A stretch of 64,000 nucleotides of DNA from Amia ocellicauda (Eukaryota; Chordata; Actinopteri; Amiiformes; Amiidae). A program made the translations under genes and the position numbers. The stretch spans positions 9,671,176 to 9,735,175 of the forward strand of contig NC_089869.1 in the NCBI RefSeq assembly GCF_036373705.1. Direction: 5' to 3'. Below the pieces are notes generated by a model. It had not been told where the DNA came from, made no database searches, and saw only the letters and a list, made by a program, of their open reading frames with translations. Shown here piece after piece: positions 12,873 to 23,454 of this stretch (positions are counted from its first letter, which is position 1; every line of letters begins with the position of its first letter).

Positions 12873-12903
12873 ATTTTTATTTATTTATTTATTTATTTAT
12901 TTT
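12873..12903. repeat. Simple repeat (TTTA)n
   Basis: About seven TTTA units follow a short ATT run, at the start of the gene-poor interval. Confidence 0.85.
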
Positions 12904-15900
12904 AGTAGATTGATCTAGAAGTTTGGTATTTTATAACAGTTTTATGTTCAGTTCAACCCAATCTACGACTGGAAAATATTAGTATTAGTAATGTATGTGC
13001 ACCAAATTACCATTATAAAAAGAAATAAGAGCTTTGCATGTTTTACTTAATTTCATCCCTAATGTTTCTAAATGCAATGTGTGTCATTTTTTTGGCACAC
13101 AAAGCTAATGAGGTTATCATTCAGATCGAATGCAAAAGTATATGAAACTGAAAGGCCCACTGACTGTGTAATTACTCTCAATTTTAATTCAAATAAAGCA
13201 AATGCAATCGCTAGGCACGGGCGTTTAAACTAAACTGAGCAGGCTAAATGTGATGCAATGTGGAAGATCAACTAACCCCTGCTGCTTTATAAGTGCAGCC
13301 AAAACGAAATTAAAAGCGCAAGATCAACTGACATGGGATGTTAAGATGAAATGAGAGCACTGAACTTCTCATCCAGCCCTCAGCTACCAGTCTGCATCAG
13401 TATGTATTAGAAATCATTCAAGCTTAAAATACATGTAATATTTTACCTCAAACACCTAACATAACTCAAAAAATACATACATTAATTGAAATGTGTTTTT
13501 TTTTATGAGGAAGTAGATCATTTGAAAATGAGCAAAGAAAAAAATGCACACTTTGTTATGTATTATACTGTTAACAAGCAATTACCATGTATTTTGAAAT
13601 CATAACCATTACATGTAGGGCAGTTAGTTCATAATCTAGTCATTGTTTTATGTATAAGTGAGTGCATTAACCTGCAGTAACTGAGCTCCTTGAGCAATTC
13701 CCTGGTGGCAATAATTAAAGCTGTGTAGTTTTCTCTACAGAGTTCCTATTCAGTTATCATGGGGGTGTTGTCCCTTTTTCGAACAGTAATTGGCGGAGTC
13801 TGCTTCGCCCTTTTTTAATACCTAGACCCATGGCATGAATATGAGAACATAATAAAACTTGGCAGGTTGGCAATCCATCTATTTTTAAAACAGCATTACA
13901 CATGTTATATCTGGAGATGCTCCCAAAATCTTTACTATTTCTTTTGCACAAGGTTAAAAGTTTTAACAAGCAAGATAGAGTCTGGTTGTTCTGCCAATTT
14001 CTAGACATAGTAAGTATTCAGGCTTCCATTGTGGCTGCAGACTCTTACATATATTTCTCATGGTGGGAATCTTCCAAAGTTTGCAGGATCCCATGCTTAC
14101 TTTCATAAGTCACTGTGAGCTATAGTAATAGCTTGAGGCTTCAATACTAAAGCAATAGTGACAATTGACACAGGACAGACAGGATGCAGTTCAACTTGTT
14201 GTTAAGTGCTTGTTTTAGCCTGTAACCATTTAAAGAGAGGTGGTGTGTTTAAATGAACTGTGCATAAGATATACAGCATATTTAAACTCCTTAATAACTG
14301 TCTGTCCCTTAAATATTTAACCAAAATATAGAAAAGCACTGTCAATATATAGACATTGTTTCTAATTATTATAATGGAATGCTGTTCCCCAGACAAGTTT
14401 GCAATTGTTTGAACCTCAAATAACATTGTTGCTGTTTTAGATACAAAAAAACTTGTTCTTGTTCAGTTTTACACTGCATGTTATCACTAGTATCAGCTAA
14501 CAATAGGCAATTGAATTTGAAAACCGGCCAAGAGTGTTTTTTTCATTTTTCAACTTTAATTTTAACTTAGGCAGCTGAGAGAACCAGTTAAATGTAATTT
14601 ATTACAGAGTACAATAATATTGAGCACAGTACACAAGTTTACTTGGTACAGAAAGCCAAGGGGAAGAATTCTACCAGGGTGAAAATTCCCCAGTTTCAGA
14701 ATATTTCACTCTTTACACGATATCACTGTTTAACAATCCTGAAGAATAGAGTACTCTGATATTTCAACCAGTCATACTGCAAAAGGACTGAAATCAATTA
14801 CTGCTGAATAGTCAGGAATGTTAGACATTCTGGTAAAACAATGTGCTGGCCGGTGTGAAGTGTTCACACGCAATGGCCTCAGGTGCTGGTAACATCTACA
14901 CAGACTTGCATCAGCCTGTCACTGAATCTGCTTTGCCATGCCAGTACTGAAGAATAATTTAAAATGTGTTTCTTTACACATTTAAAAAGGCTAAAGATTT
15001 AACGCAGAGCCTACCTAAATGTCCTAAATGCTTAATAAATGTGTTTTTAAAATGCAAATAAGATTGCATAGCTTTCCTGTGCTCTCATAATCATTAGACT
15101 CTTAATCCTAAACAAAAGGTCTTATCAAAATTAAGCCATGTAAAGTTGACCTATTTAGAAACAAAGTTGGCTTGCTGAAGATACATCAGTCACAGTTCCT
15201 GAATGACACGGACTGTGGCATTTCTCCAACCTCAATAAGCCCAAAAGGAGGAGTTGCTCTTTTCTGGAGCGAGGATTGGTAGGCCTACCGACATGTTATG
15301 AGTAGTTTTCCAGAAGTAGACAAGGGACATAAAACAGACGAAGCTGGCACAAACACGTCACAGCTTGTCAGGGTAAACCATCAATATTTGTTCAGCTTCA
15401 ATAAGCTGCAACTACGGTAAGTGCAAGTTGTTGTTGTGTTGTACACCCCCAATCTACTTTGCATCTAGTAAGCATGTGTTTTTAGGGATACCTCAGTGTG
15501 TTTTCAGGGATACCGCAATGCCTAAATCAAGACCTTGTGGTGCCTCCAAACTACCACAAAACCCTTGTCAACCCTTTTCTGCAAATTAATCAGTTCTCAA
15601 TTCACATAAATTACTTAGTCTGACAACTAAGAATCCAATCAAAATGTAGAAAACAGAAAATGAAACTCAGTCTCTTTAAAATTTCCTTCTGAACTTTACT
15701 GGTTAAACTACTAACTGAAACCTTAGTGCACACTTTTAGGGTCTGATGCTTGAGCCAGCCAAATGCTGGTTTCAGTTATAGTTTTACAAAAGACCTGGTA
15801 CTTTTCCATGGCTCACATGCTGCACGTATAAATAGTTCAGCATTTGAAACTGTGTCTCACAAGTGCAATGCTGTGGACTTGTGCCAAGGTCAATGCACTC

Positions 15901-17930
15901 AGGAAAATGAGAGGGCTATCTTTTGGAAGGTTGTATTTTGACTGACACAATTTGCAAACTGATTAAGTCTTCTGTGTTCCTCTGTTGCACAATTATCCAC
16001 TGATAGCCTGTTCACTTTTCAAGGTTAAAGCTCTTTGTCACGTTTTTTCCACTACAAAAAACAACAACAAAAACAATGTGTAATATTATCGATTTCAATG
16101 GGGATTTACAATATTTTGTAGCACACAAGGAAAATGTGTTGTATGAAAATATTTAACACACCAACAAACAAAAGCAAACACCAGAAAGGAGGAAAACACC
16201 AGCAGAAAGAATGTCTGCATGTTCAGTTGGTGTTTAAACTTGTTAGATAAGTGGACTGCACTCTCTTGTAATCTCCATTTTACTAGATTTTAGATGCCCT
16301 CTTTACCCTCTTAGATTATGTAGTAGGCTGCATAAAAGTAAAAAAGAAACATAAATGCTTAAAAGACCAAAAATAGAAACTGAATGTATTTATACCCACC
16401 AGTTCTCAAGCATGAATGAAGGGAATTTCTTCAGCATGTTTTCAGACTGTGTGTAGTGTGGGTCGGATTACTGATGAGAGGCTAGGCTAAATATTTTTAA
16501 TTCAGAGTTAATTGACATCTGATTCAATGTAAAACGATATATTCTCATATAGTCCATCTCACATGATGACATTTAAAAAGGCCTACTAATTATCCTGCTT
16601 TGTATCTAATACATTTTGGGTTTTACTACATTGAAACCTGTTTAACTTATTTTTAGATTAGGGTTAAACCTGAAAACTAAATATGAATAATCATTAACTG
16701 GGAAGGTAAATTTACTTGTTAGAGAGGTGTGAATTCTGACTGACCCCAATTTTGAAAATAATCTGCCAAAAATCAAAAGCCCTACTGATAAATTACCTAC
16801 AAAGGAAAAACTATGAAATAAATACATATTCCCTGTTTCTAAATCCAACTTAAAGAGAGTGCAAGCATCACCTTGCAGTGTAGCTACCATATACTCTTGT
16901 ATGTTGTATTTGGTTTCAAGGACATGAAACATGCTACCAGCCTGTACTTTTCCACTGAGAGAAGCTTACACTTGTATTTACATTTCAGTACTGCATCAAA
17001 AAAAGTATAATCACAGGCCGCACAGCCTAACCACCACAAAGCAACTTAAATATGTAAATATATAACTTATTGCAATACAATGAGTATTGGATACATCAGC
17101 ATAAGACAAATACTCATTTCAAAGATACATGTTTTACATAAATACTACTTGAAAGCTAAAAGCTACCAAGTTGTCATAGAGTGGATGGTTTTGATAATTT
17201 AATCAAGAACTGCCTCCATAAGAATTCAGTTTGCTTTTATTCCCTAGACTTAACAGACTTAGCAGTCAGGTTGAAAAAAATAGGGACACCTAACTCTGTG
17301 TAATATTGCTTAATCCGAATTAACACAATTATTGTCACATGTTATTAGAGTGAGGGAAGGGGGTGCAGTGTACTTGGTGCATATTTTCTTTGGCTTCCCA
17401 TTCAAATCTCTTAGCGCATTCAGAAAGTATTATTTTCCATACTACAGTAATATTGAAATATATTGGGTACCTTCTAAAACCTGAGGGAAGCCTAAATCTG
17501 AACTATTTGGGCTGTATAAACCTGAGACTATTATGTGCCCCAAATCACTTAATTGTACAGGGAAGTTGACAAAGCAGTATGTTAGTCAAGGAAACAAAGG
17601 TTGCTTCTTGTTTTGTTTTAATAAGAATTCACAAGATAACATTTTTCCTCCCATCAACACAAAAAGGACAGTCATTTGATGAATGCCCAAACAGCTGCTG
17701 ATTTCACAGACTGTGATCTACATTTAAGTCACAGGCATACACTTGACCAGGGGGAAAGTATAGATTTTAATTGCTGCACAGTATTCAAAAGGGTTAATCT
17801 ACACGTTAACATTATACTAGAATAATCTGACATTCATTTACTTCTGTTACATACAAATCAAAATGGGTTGAGCTTTGAATGTTAAAATATAGATAACACA
17901 AGTTTAATTTTAAAATCCCATTGGCCACAT
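12904..17930. other. Gene-poor AT-rich interval
   Basis: About 5 kb with no coding exon I can support on either strand. Open frames are short, lack splice context and match no recognised family. A weak LINE-like reading is possible on the - strand near 13,757-14,008, but no motif confirms it. No RNA gene or intact mobile element was recognised before the hAT pair that follows. Confidence 0.5.
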
Positions 17931-17941
17931 GTGTTTGGACC

Positions 17942-18315
17942 CAGGGCCGGCCCTGACCAATTTGGTGCCCCTTGCATCGCACACAGAAACTGCACAGCTT
18001 TATGTCTTAGATATTTTCTTTATTTTAGAAGAAAAAAATCACACAAAATAAAAACAGTATTAAAGAAACAAGTGACATACTACGAATTATAAATACAGTA
18101 TAAATAAGAGTATTGTACGAAAAAACTATATTAAACTATATTACAGAAAACTTGTTGTTGTGGGGGCTTTCGCTTCTTGGTAATATTTTGAATTAATAGT
18201 ATTAAAATACTATTAGAAAAAAAAGAGTAAAAGTACACGTAAAAAAATAAAAAATCTTCACTCATGTGGGCGCCCATGGATGGACAGCGGCCCTAGCATT
18301 TGCCTATTCCGCCTG
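17942..18315. mobile_element. hAT-type non-autonomous element, 374 bp, 8-bp TSD
   Basis: The element begins CAGGGCCGGCCCTG and ends GCCTATTCCGCCTG. It is flanked on both sides by the same 8 bases TTTGGACC (17934-17941 and 18316-18323), the duplication length of hAT transposons. Both ends begin with CAGG when read inward. The interior is AT-rich and non-coding, so it depended on a transposase from elsewhere. The exact duplication suggests a fairly recent insertion. Confidence 0.82.
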
Positions 18316-18388
18316 TTTGGACCTCTATCTGCTCATGTTTTCAAATGCTAAAGAATGAGAGACATTTTGTGTTAGCAAGTCTCCCAAC

Positions 18389-18945
18389 CAGGGACGCTGC
18401 TAGACTTCAGGGTTTAGGGGGCGAAACGATGCCTAACAGCTCACGGTGTGAGCTCCCTGTGAGCTAACTGTGACCTAACTATGCTCACACTGTGCGTTCA
18501 TTGTGACATGGATATTCAGTAATTAGATTCAAGACACACACAATAATATGTTCAGAAATGTATTTATTAGTGATCTGTACAATGTTTCAATTTGATTAAG
18601 CACTTAGAGTTCTACTGTAGTCTTCATTTTGTTCAATTTTCCTCGTTTTACTTCTACTGCCACCTCATGAAAATGCTTCACACATTCTGGAATAGAAAAT
18701 CAAGCTGTAAATACAACACAATTTGTGGAATATCAATGGAAATTCATGCGTGAGCTCAGTGTGAGGTCTGCTCTGGTGAGCTCACAGTGTGACCTACATG
18801 TGAGCTCACCGTGACCTGGTCGTGAGCTCACGTCTTCACTGGGAGGAGCTGCTGACGGTGTTCTCCGGTAAGAGCGGGGGGTTGCTGACGATCCTTAGCC
18901 TTAGGGGGTTATAGCCCCCCTAAAATAGGTCTAGCGACGTCCCTG
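18389..18945. mobile_element. hAT-type non-autonomous element, 557 bp, 8-bp TSD
   Basis: The terminal inverted repeats are CAGGGACGCTGCTAGAC on the left and, read inward, CAGGGACGTCGCTAGAC on the right (15 of 17 match). Exact 8-base duplications CTCCCAAC flank it (18381-18388 and 18946-18953). Inside both ends lie clusters of GTGAGCTCAC, TGTGACCTA and related words (18437-18510 and 18749-18831), like the subterminal transposase-binding repeats of hAT elements. There is no coding capacity. It lies about 0.8 kb upstream of the kinase gene. Confidence 0.87.
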
Positions 18946-19605
18946 CTCCCAACTCCTATATTTCTCCATTACATATATAATTGTTTATCGGATTGCAAAC
19001 AAACAGCCAGTGTCTCCTATAACGCACTGTTTTAATGGAAACACGCTGCGGTTCAGTTCATATGGTTTCATGCGTAATTCGGATTAGTCCCTACGCGTCG
19101 CGCTCAGTTTCACAGCGCATTGACAGCTGATGAGCGCAGCGCTGTCACTGCAGTCATACACTGTGTTCACACTGCAGACTCGACCAATACAGTCACTGAA
19201 GACAAGTGTGCGCTGCTTCACTAGCACTCACTCGCCTCTGCGTTTCTCTGTGCACATGTGAGCGACATCACCAGTGCATGTGCGCACATATGGCTGATAG
19301 ACGTGGCAGAGAGTGAAATGAATACAGTCCAGTCGTCTGAGCTATACTGTCGGTGCCGGTATTTTATTTTGCGTGGCTTGAGATGCGTCACTCATGACGC
19401 GTTTCTCCGCCCAGGGCCGCTGCGCTCATATTGACAGACAGGCCGCATTGAACACTTTCAAACACGGGTGCAAGTTTACACCGGCCCAGCAGCGTCACAT
19501 ATTAGTTGAGGCGGCCCTGGGCCAGATGCGTCCTTTCCCCGAGACAGCGGAGGAGATCCGCGAGCGAACTGTGCCCCACACGTCACCATGGCGACGTGAA
19601 CGCTA

Positions 19606-19637
19606 TGACGTCACACTGGGTCCCGATACATAAATAG
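19606..19637 (+). promoter_or_regulatory. CRE (TGACGTCA) plus TATA-like box of the kinase gene
   Basis: A full palindromic cAMP response element TGACGTCA (19606-19613) lies 15-16 bases upstream of a TATA-like CATAAATAG (19629-19637). Transcription would start near 19,660, about 80 bases before the kinase ATG. The surrounding 19.0-19.6 kb is CpG-rich, with further CGTCA/ACGTCA half sites. CRE close to TATA is a known layout for CREB/CREM-responsive genes; its use here is inferred from position only. Confidence 0.55.
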
Positions 19638-19742
19638 CGCTGCTTGAGCCGAAGCATTCAGATCGTGAGCTCACCTGACAGAGTTGACGACCCACGACAC
19701 GCCTTAGCGACCCGCCTGTTCTTGGACCATCTACCAGAGAAA

Positions 19743-21260
19743 ATGTTTTTTCCGGGGAGAATCCTGCCGCTAGTTTTTCCAGCAGCGCTGGTGCTTATGG
19801 GCTGGTATTGGTATAAGTCGCGCAAGAACAAGCCCGACCCCAGTACTGACACGGAGGAATGTGCTGGACAGGAGCTGCAAAAAACACACAGCCCAGCGGC
19901 CTCCTCCAGCGAAGGCAGCCACGCCCTTGAGAAAAGCTGCCCCCTTGTGATTGAACCTGTGAGCAGGACGGCCCAGGACAGGACGACACAGGAGGATGCA
20001 GAGGAGCATTTGGACTCCCTGAATGACCCTGTAGATCTGGAGGAGGAGTTTGAAGATCTGGAAGAGAATGAACGTCTGGAGGTCGAGTTTGAACGTCTGC
20101 AGAAGGAGGAGAATGAACGCCTGGAGATGCAGGAGTTTGAGCAGCTGGAGAAGGAGGTAGATGAATGGCTGGAAATGCAGGAGCTTGAAGACCTGGAGGA
20201 GTTTGAAGATCTGGAGAAACTTCTCGAAGACGGTTTAGACCCCAAACTCCCACAGCCAGATGTGACGGGGCAATTTCATTGTTGTCTGGAGGATTTCAAA
20301 TGTGTCGCTGTTCTAGGGCGCGGGGCATTTGGAAAGGTGCTGCTTGCGGAGTCAAGAAGAACCACACAAAGATTTGCCCTCAAGGCCATTCAAAAAAGAG
20401 GGGTTGTTGACAGTCAAGATGTTAGAAGCCTCATGTGTGAGAGGAGTGTCTTACAGACTGTGAGCAGCGTGCACCACCCTTTCTTTGTGAACTTCTACGG
20501 CTCCTTCCAGACTGAGGAGCACTTGGTCTTCATCATGGAGTACGTCGCAGGGGGAGACCTCACGCTGGACGGAGAAGCGATCTCAGAGCCCCGGGCTGTA
20601 TTCAGTGCTGCTTGTGTGGTGCTGGGGGTGGATTTCCTGCACAGGCACAACATCGCACACAGGGATCTGAAGCTGCCCAACCTGCTGATGGACAGACGAG
20701 GCTTCGTGAAGATTGCGGACTTCGGTCTGTGCAAGGAAGATATGGGTGTAGGTGACCGGACGAGTTCGTTCTGCGGGACTCCAGACTTCCTCGCTCCAGA
20801 AGTCCTGTCGGAGGAGTCCTACACCCGTGCAGTTGATTGGTGGGCACTGGGGGTCCTGCTCTTTGAGATGATGGTGGGCGAGTGTCCTTTTGCCGGAGCC
20901 AATGAGCGGGATCTGTACGAGAGTATCGTGAATGATCCAGTGCCATTCCCCCAGCACCTGTCAAAAGAAGCAGTCTCCGTCATGACAAGGCTGATGAGCA
21001 AGAATCCTGCTTGGCGGCTCGGGGCTGGAGAGCGAGGCGCCCAAGAAGTGATGCAGCACGCCTTCTTCAGGAGCGTGGACTGGCCTGGGCTGGAGGCACA
21101 GAGGGTAACGCCTCCATTTGTGCCCAACGTCAGAGAGCACAAGGATGTGGGCGATGAATTAACATCCGAAGCCCCAGTCCTCAGTCTTGGCTCCAGGGTC
21201 CTCAGCCCGGAGGAGCAGGACTTGTTCCAGGAGTTTGACTTTGTCGCGGACTGGTATTAA
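19743..21260 (+). CDS. Intronless membrane-anchored, coiled-coil, PKN-type Ser/Thr kinase
   Basis: The protein has 505 residues, counted from the first in-frame ATG at 19743. The frame is open for 33 codons upstream, but only with non-ATG starts. Residues 7-24 are hydrophobic (ILPLVFPAALVLMGWYWY) and followed by K/R, a probable signal anchor. Residues 98-164 are an acidic Glu/Leu-rich run of repeated units (ENERLE, EFE.LE) predicted to form a coiled coil. From Phe185 comes an AGC kinase domain closest, by eye, to protein kinase N: GRGAFGKV (192-199), Lys214, Glu233, HRD (306-308) with Asn313, DFG (326-328), CGTPDF and APE. The C-tail keeps TSEAP and ends EFDFVADWY, the PKN hydrophobic motif without a phospho-acceptor. 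Motifs are intact, so the kinase may be active. HR1 and C2 domains are absent. One uninterrupted exon suggests origin by retroposition. Substrate and location are unknown. Confidence 0.85.
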   Translation: MFFPGRILPLVFPAALVLMGWYWYKSRKNKPDPSTDTEECAGQELQKTHSPAASSSEGSHALEKSCPLVIEPVSRTAQDRTTQEDAEEHLDSLNDPVDLEEEFEDLEENERLEVEFERLQKEENERLEMQEFEQLEKEVDEWLEMQELEDLEEFEDLEKLLEDGLDPKLPQPDVTGQFHCCLEDFKCVAVLGRGAFGKVLLAESRRTTQRFALKAIQKRGVVDSQDVRSLMCERSVLQTVSSVHHPFFVNFYGSFQTEEHLVFIMEYVAGGDLTLDGEAISEPRAVFSAACVVLGVDFLHRHNIAHRDLKLPNLLMDRRGFVKIADFGLCKEDMGVGDRTSSFCGTPDFLAPEVLSEESYTRAVDWWALGVLLFEMMVGECPFAGANERDLYESIVNDPVPFPQHLSKEAVSVMTRLMSKNPAWRLGAGERGAQEVMQHAFFRSVDWPGLEAQRVTPPFVPNVREHKDVGDELTSEAPVLSLGSRVLSPEEQDLFQEFDFVADWY

Positions 21261-21479
21261 CTGCCACTGGAGAGATGCCAACACTGGAACAAAGAATGAC
21301 CCCAGGCAGCCCCATCCCGATTCCAGGACACCGCCTTCTCAGAGGGACCTCGTCTCCGCCAGCACTGGAAGAAGATTTTAGCTGTGGAGGAGAGCACCAA
21401 TAAGAAAACACATGTGGACCATCAAACAATTAGTGAACGAAATCAAACAAGATAATTGACTGTAAAAAATTGGAAGTTG

Positions 21480-21485
21480 AATAAA
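21480..21485 (+). other. Candidate polyadenylation signal of the kinase gene
   Basis: AATAAA lies 220 bases past the kinase stop codon. A second AATAAA at 21879-21884 could serve a longer 3' UTR. Confidence 0.45.
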
Positions 21486-21889
21486 CTAGCTGCACAGTAA
21501 AGTCAACGTTTGGGCACAATGTTGAACAAACTAGAATTCCCGATTTCTTTCATCTCAAGATTTCTTGCCCAGCAAAAGGTATTTCTATTGCTATGAGTAA
21601 TTACATTTCTAAGTTGAATTAACATAAGATTAAACATTGCAAGGACTTAAAGGTTTATATTAGGAGGACCTGAATTCCTGAGTTGTCTCGACACAATTTT
21701 TTAAACATTGCACTGATTTTAAGTAGGCGTGAACAGAACTTGTACAAACAAGCTGAGTTTACTTAGAAAGGCTGTGCAGCTGGTTGCCTTAATATTATGA
21801 GCTGATGCCATTTTGTTCAACATACTGTATCTTCTCACTTCATTGCATTAAGGACAGAAGACTTTCTTGTTCATTTCCAATAAAATGTT

Positions 21890-23440
21890 GATGTAAACAG
21901 TGTTTGAATTACAACAAACATTTCATGCACTTGAGTGTCATACAAACATTGGTGGCTTAACAGCCACAAAGTGCTATTCAAAAGACAATACTGTAGCCTG
22001 TGCTTTAACCCTTAGATGCATGAATTACAAAACATCCGTCTCCCCCCCCTTCCTTGAAATGACTGATCTAACAGTGGACAGGTCAAAACAGCTTTACTAA
22101 TGCATTCCTCTCAGTCATGTTATGTTAGAAGAGTGATTACTTATAGAAGGTGAAGAAAGGAGGGGAGGGTGTTTTATAAGAAAATTAAAAACAGGACTTG
22201 ATAAGTCCGTTTTGAACACTTGTAAACATTTGGTTTGCACATCAAAGTGGCTCTAAATAACATATTTCTGAAAATAAAATATCTATTTTCTAATGTACTG
22301 AAAGGATATAGGGTAGAGGCTGAACATAAGTAAGTCCACTACAGTGCTCCAATAATCTTTCATACCCAGAAAAAATAAAGTGATGTTTGTCACACATACA
22401 TTAAATTAAACACGCACACATATTTTCACATGCAATAGACAATTTCTATCACACAGCTTTAATATTCAAGTTATGACTATTCAGTTACTTTAACAAAAAC
22501 TTTGAAGCCTTATCACTTAGGAGCCTTCGATAAATAAGGAATAAGAGGATAGGTTCATATTTTCTTTGTTGACCCTTCATAAAGCTTAGTATTTGTGTAT
22601 GAATAAACAATGGGTATATTTCAAATATGTGATATCAAAATTTCAAACAGCATCTTCAATTACATAGATTTACAATAGGTGGCCAAGTTTAATCCATCAA
22701 TGACAAATAAACTAATATATTAACTACAAAATATCTGTAATAACAGACAACAGGTAATATAGCCCTACATGTTAAAACTATAGTCTGGGGGAAATGTTGT
22801 AAGTTTGTAAAAATCATATGCACCATCTCGTGTGGACGTAGGCTGCAGATATACTCAGACACGTGTAGCGATCGTTGCAACAGCTGCCTCAAAATGCAAA
22901 CCACTGTGCAACGCTGCTCCCTTCACTTACCTGTCTAACCAGCAAGCTATTTAGCATCAACAGTAAACTGCACAATTAAAACTGTATAAGTTTAGGGATA
23001 GAGTAGAGAAACCAGCAAGTGACACTAGCCAATACAAGATCGCTAGCTACCTAACTTAACTGTAGATCAGTTTCACAATGATTCTATTAGCTGTACTGTT
23101 ATAAGCCAAAGCATCTACTTAAACTACATGCACTTTTCATGGCAGTTTCATTTGAACGTCTACATTTGAAACATTACTAGGAAACATAAATTGCATTCAA
23201 AAGTTCTGATGCAAAACATGTTTTAAACATGTTCTGCAGATGCACATGTGATACTACGTTACAAGCACATAACACATTTCATTTTTCATCTAACGTGATT
23301 AGATAGCTAGTGTAGCGGTCTCAGACCACTGCAGGTGTTGCACTGTTAATTAAATACAAACGTTTCACATTTGCATGTTTTAAGGGCCACATTTTTGAGA
23401 AATTTTAGGGTGGCTATATCTGCTATCAAAAAAAGCATAC
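21890..23440. other. Intergenic stretch, no gene seen
   Basis: AT-rich sequence with only short open frames. No splice-supported exon, RNA gene or recognisable repeat was found. Confidence 0.5.
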
Positions 23441-23454
23441 ACTGAAGGAATTAG

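Noticed and set aside
13757-14008. Possible LINE-1-like fragment on the - strand
   Set aside because: Only a vague resemblance; no reverse transcriptase or C-terminal motif could be named.
19394-19633. 79-codon + strand frame upstream of the kinase
   Set aside because: It covers the CRE and TATA promoter, lies in a CpG-rich stretch that opens chance frames, and shows no motif or splice link to the kinase.
19658-20253. Long open frames (195 and 152 codons) antisense to the kinase gene
   Set aside because: They mirror the GAG/CTG-rich coiled-coil coding sequence, are Ser- or Pro-rich low-complexity readings and carry no domain.
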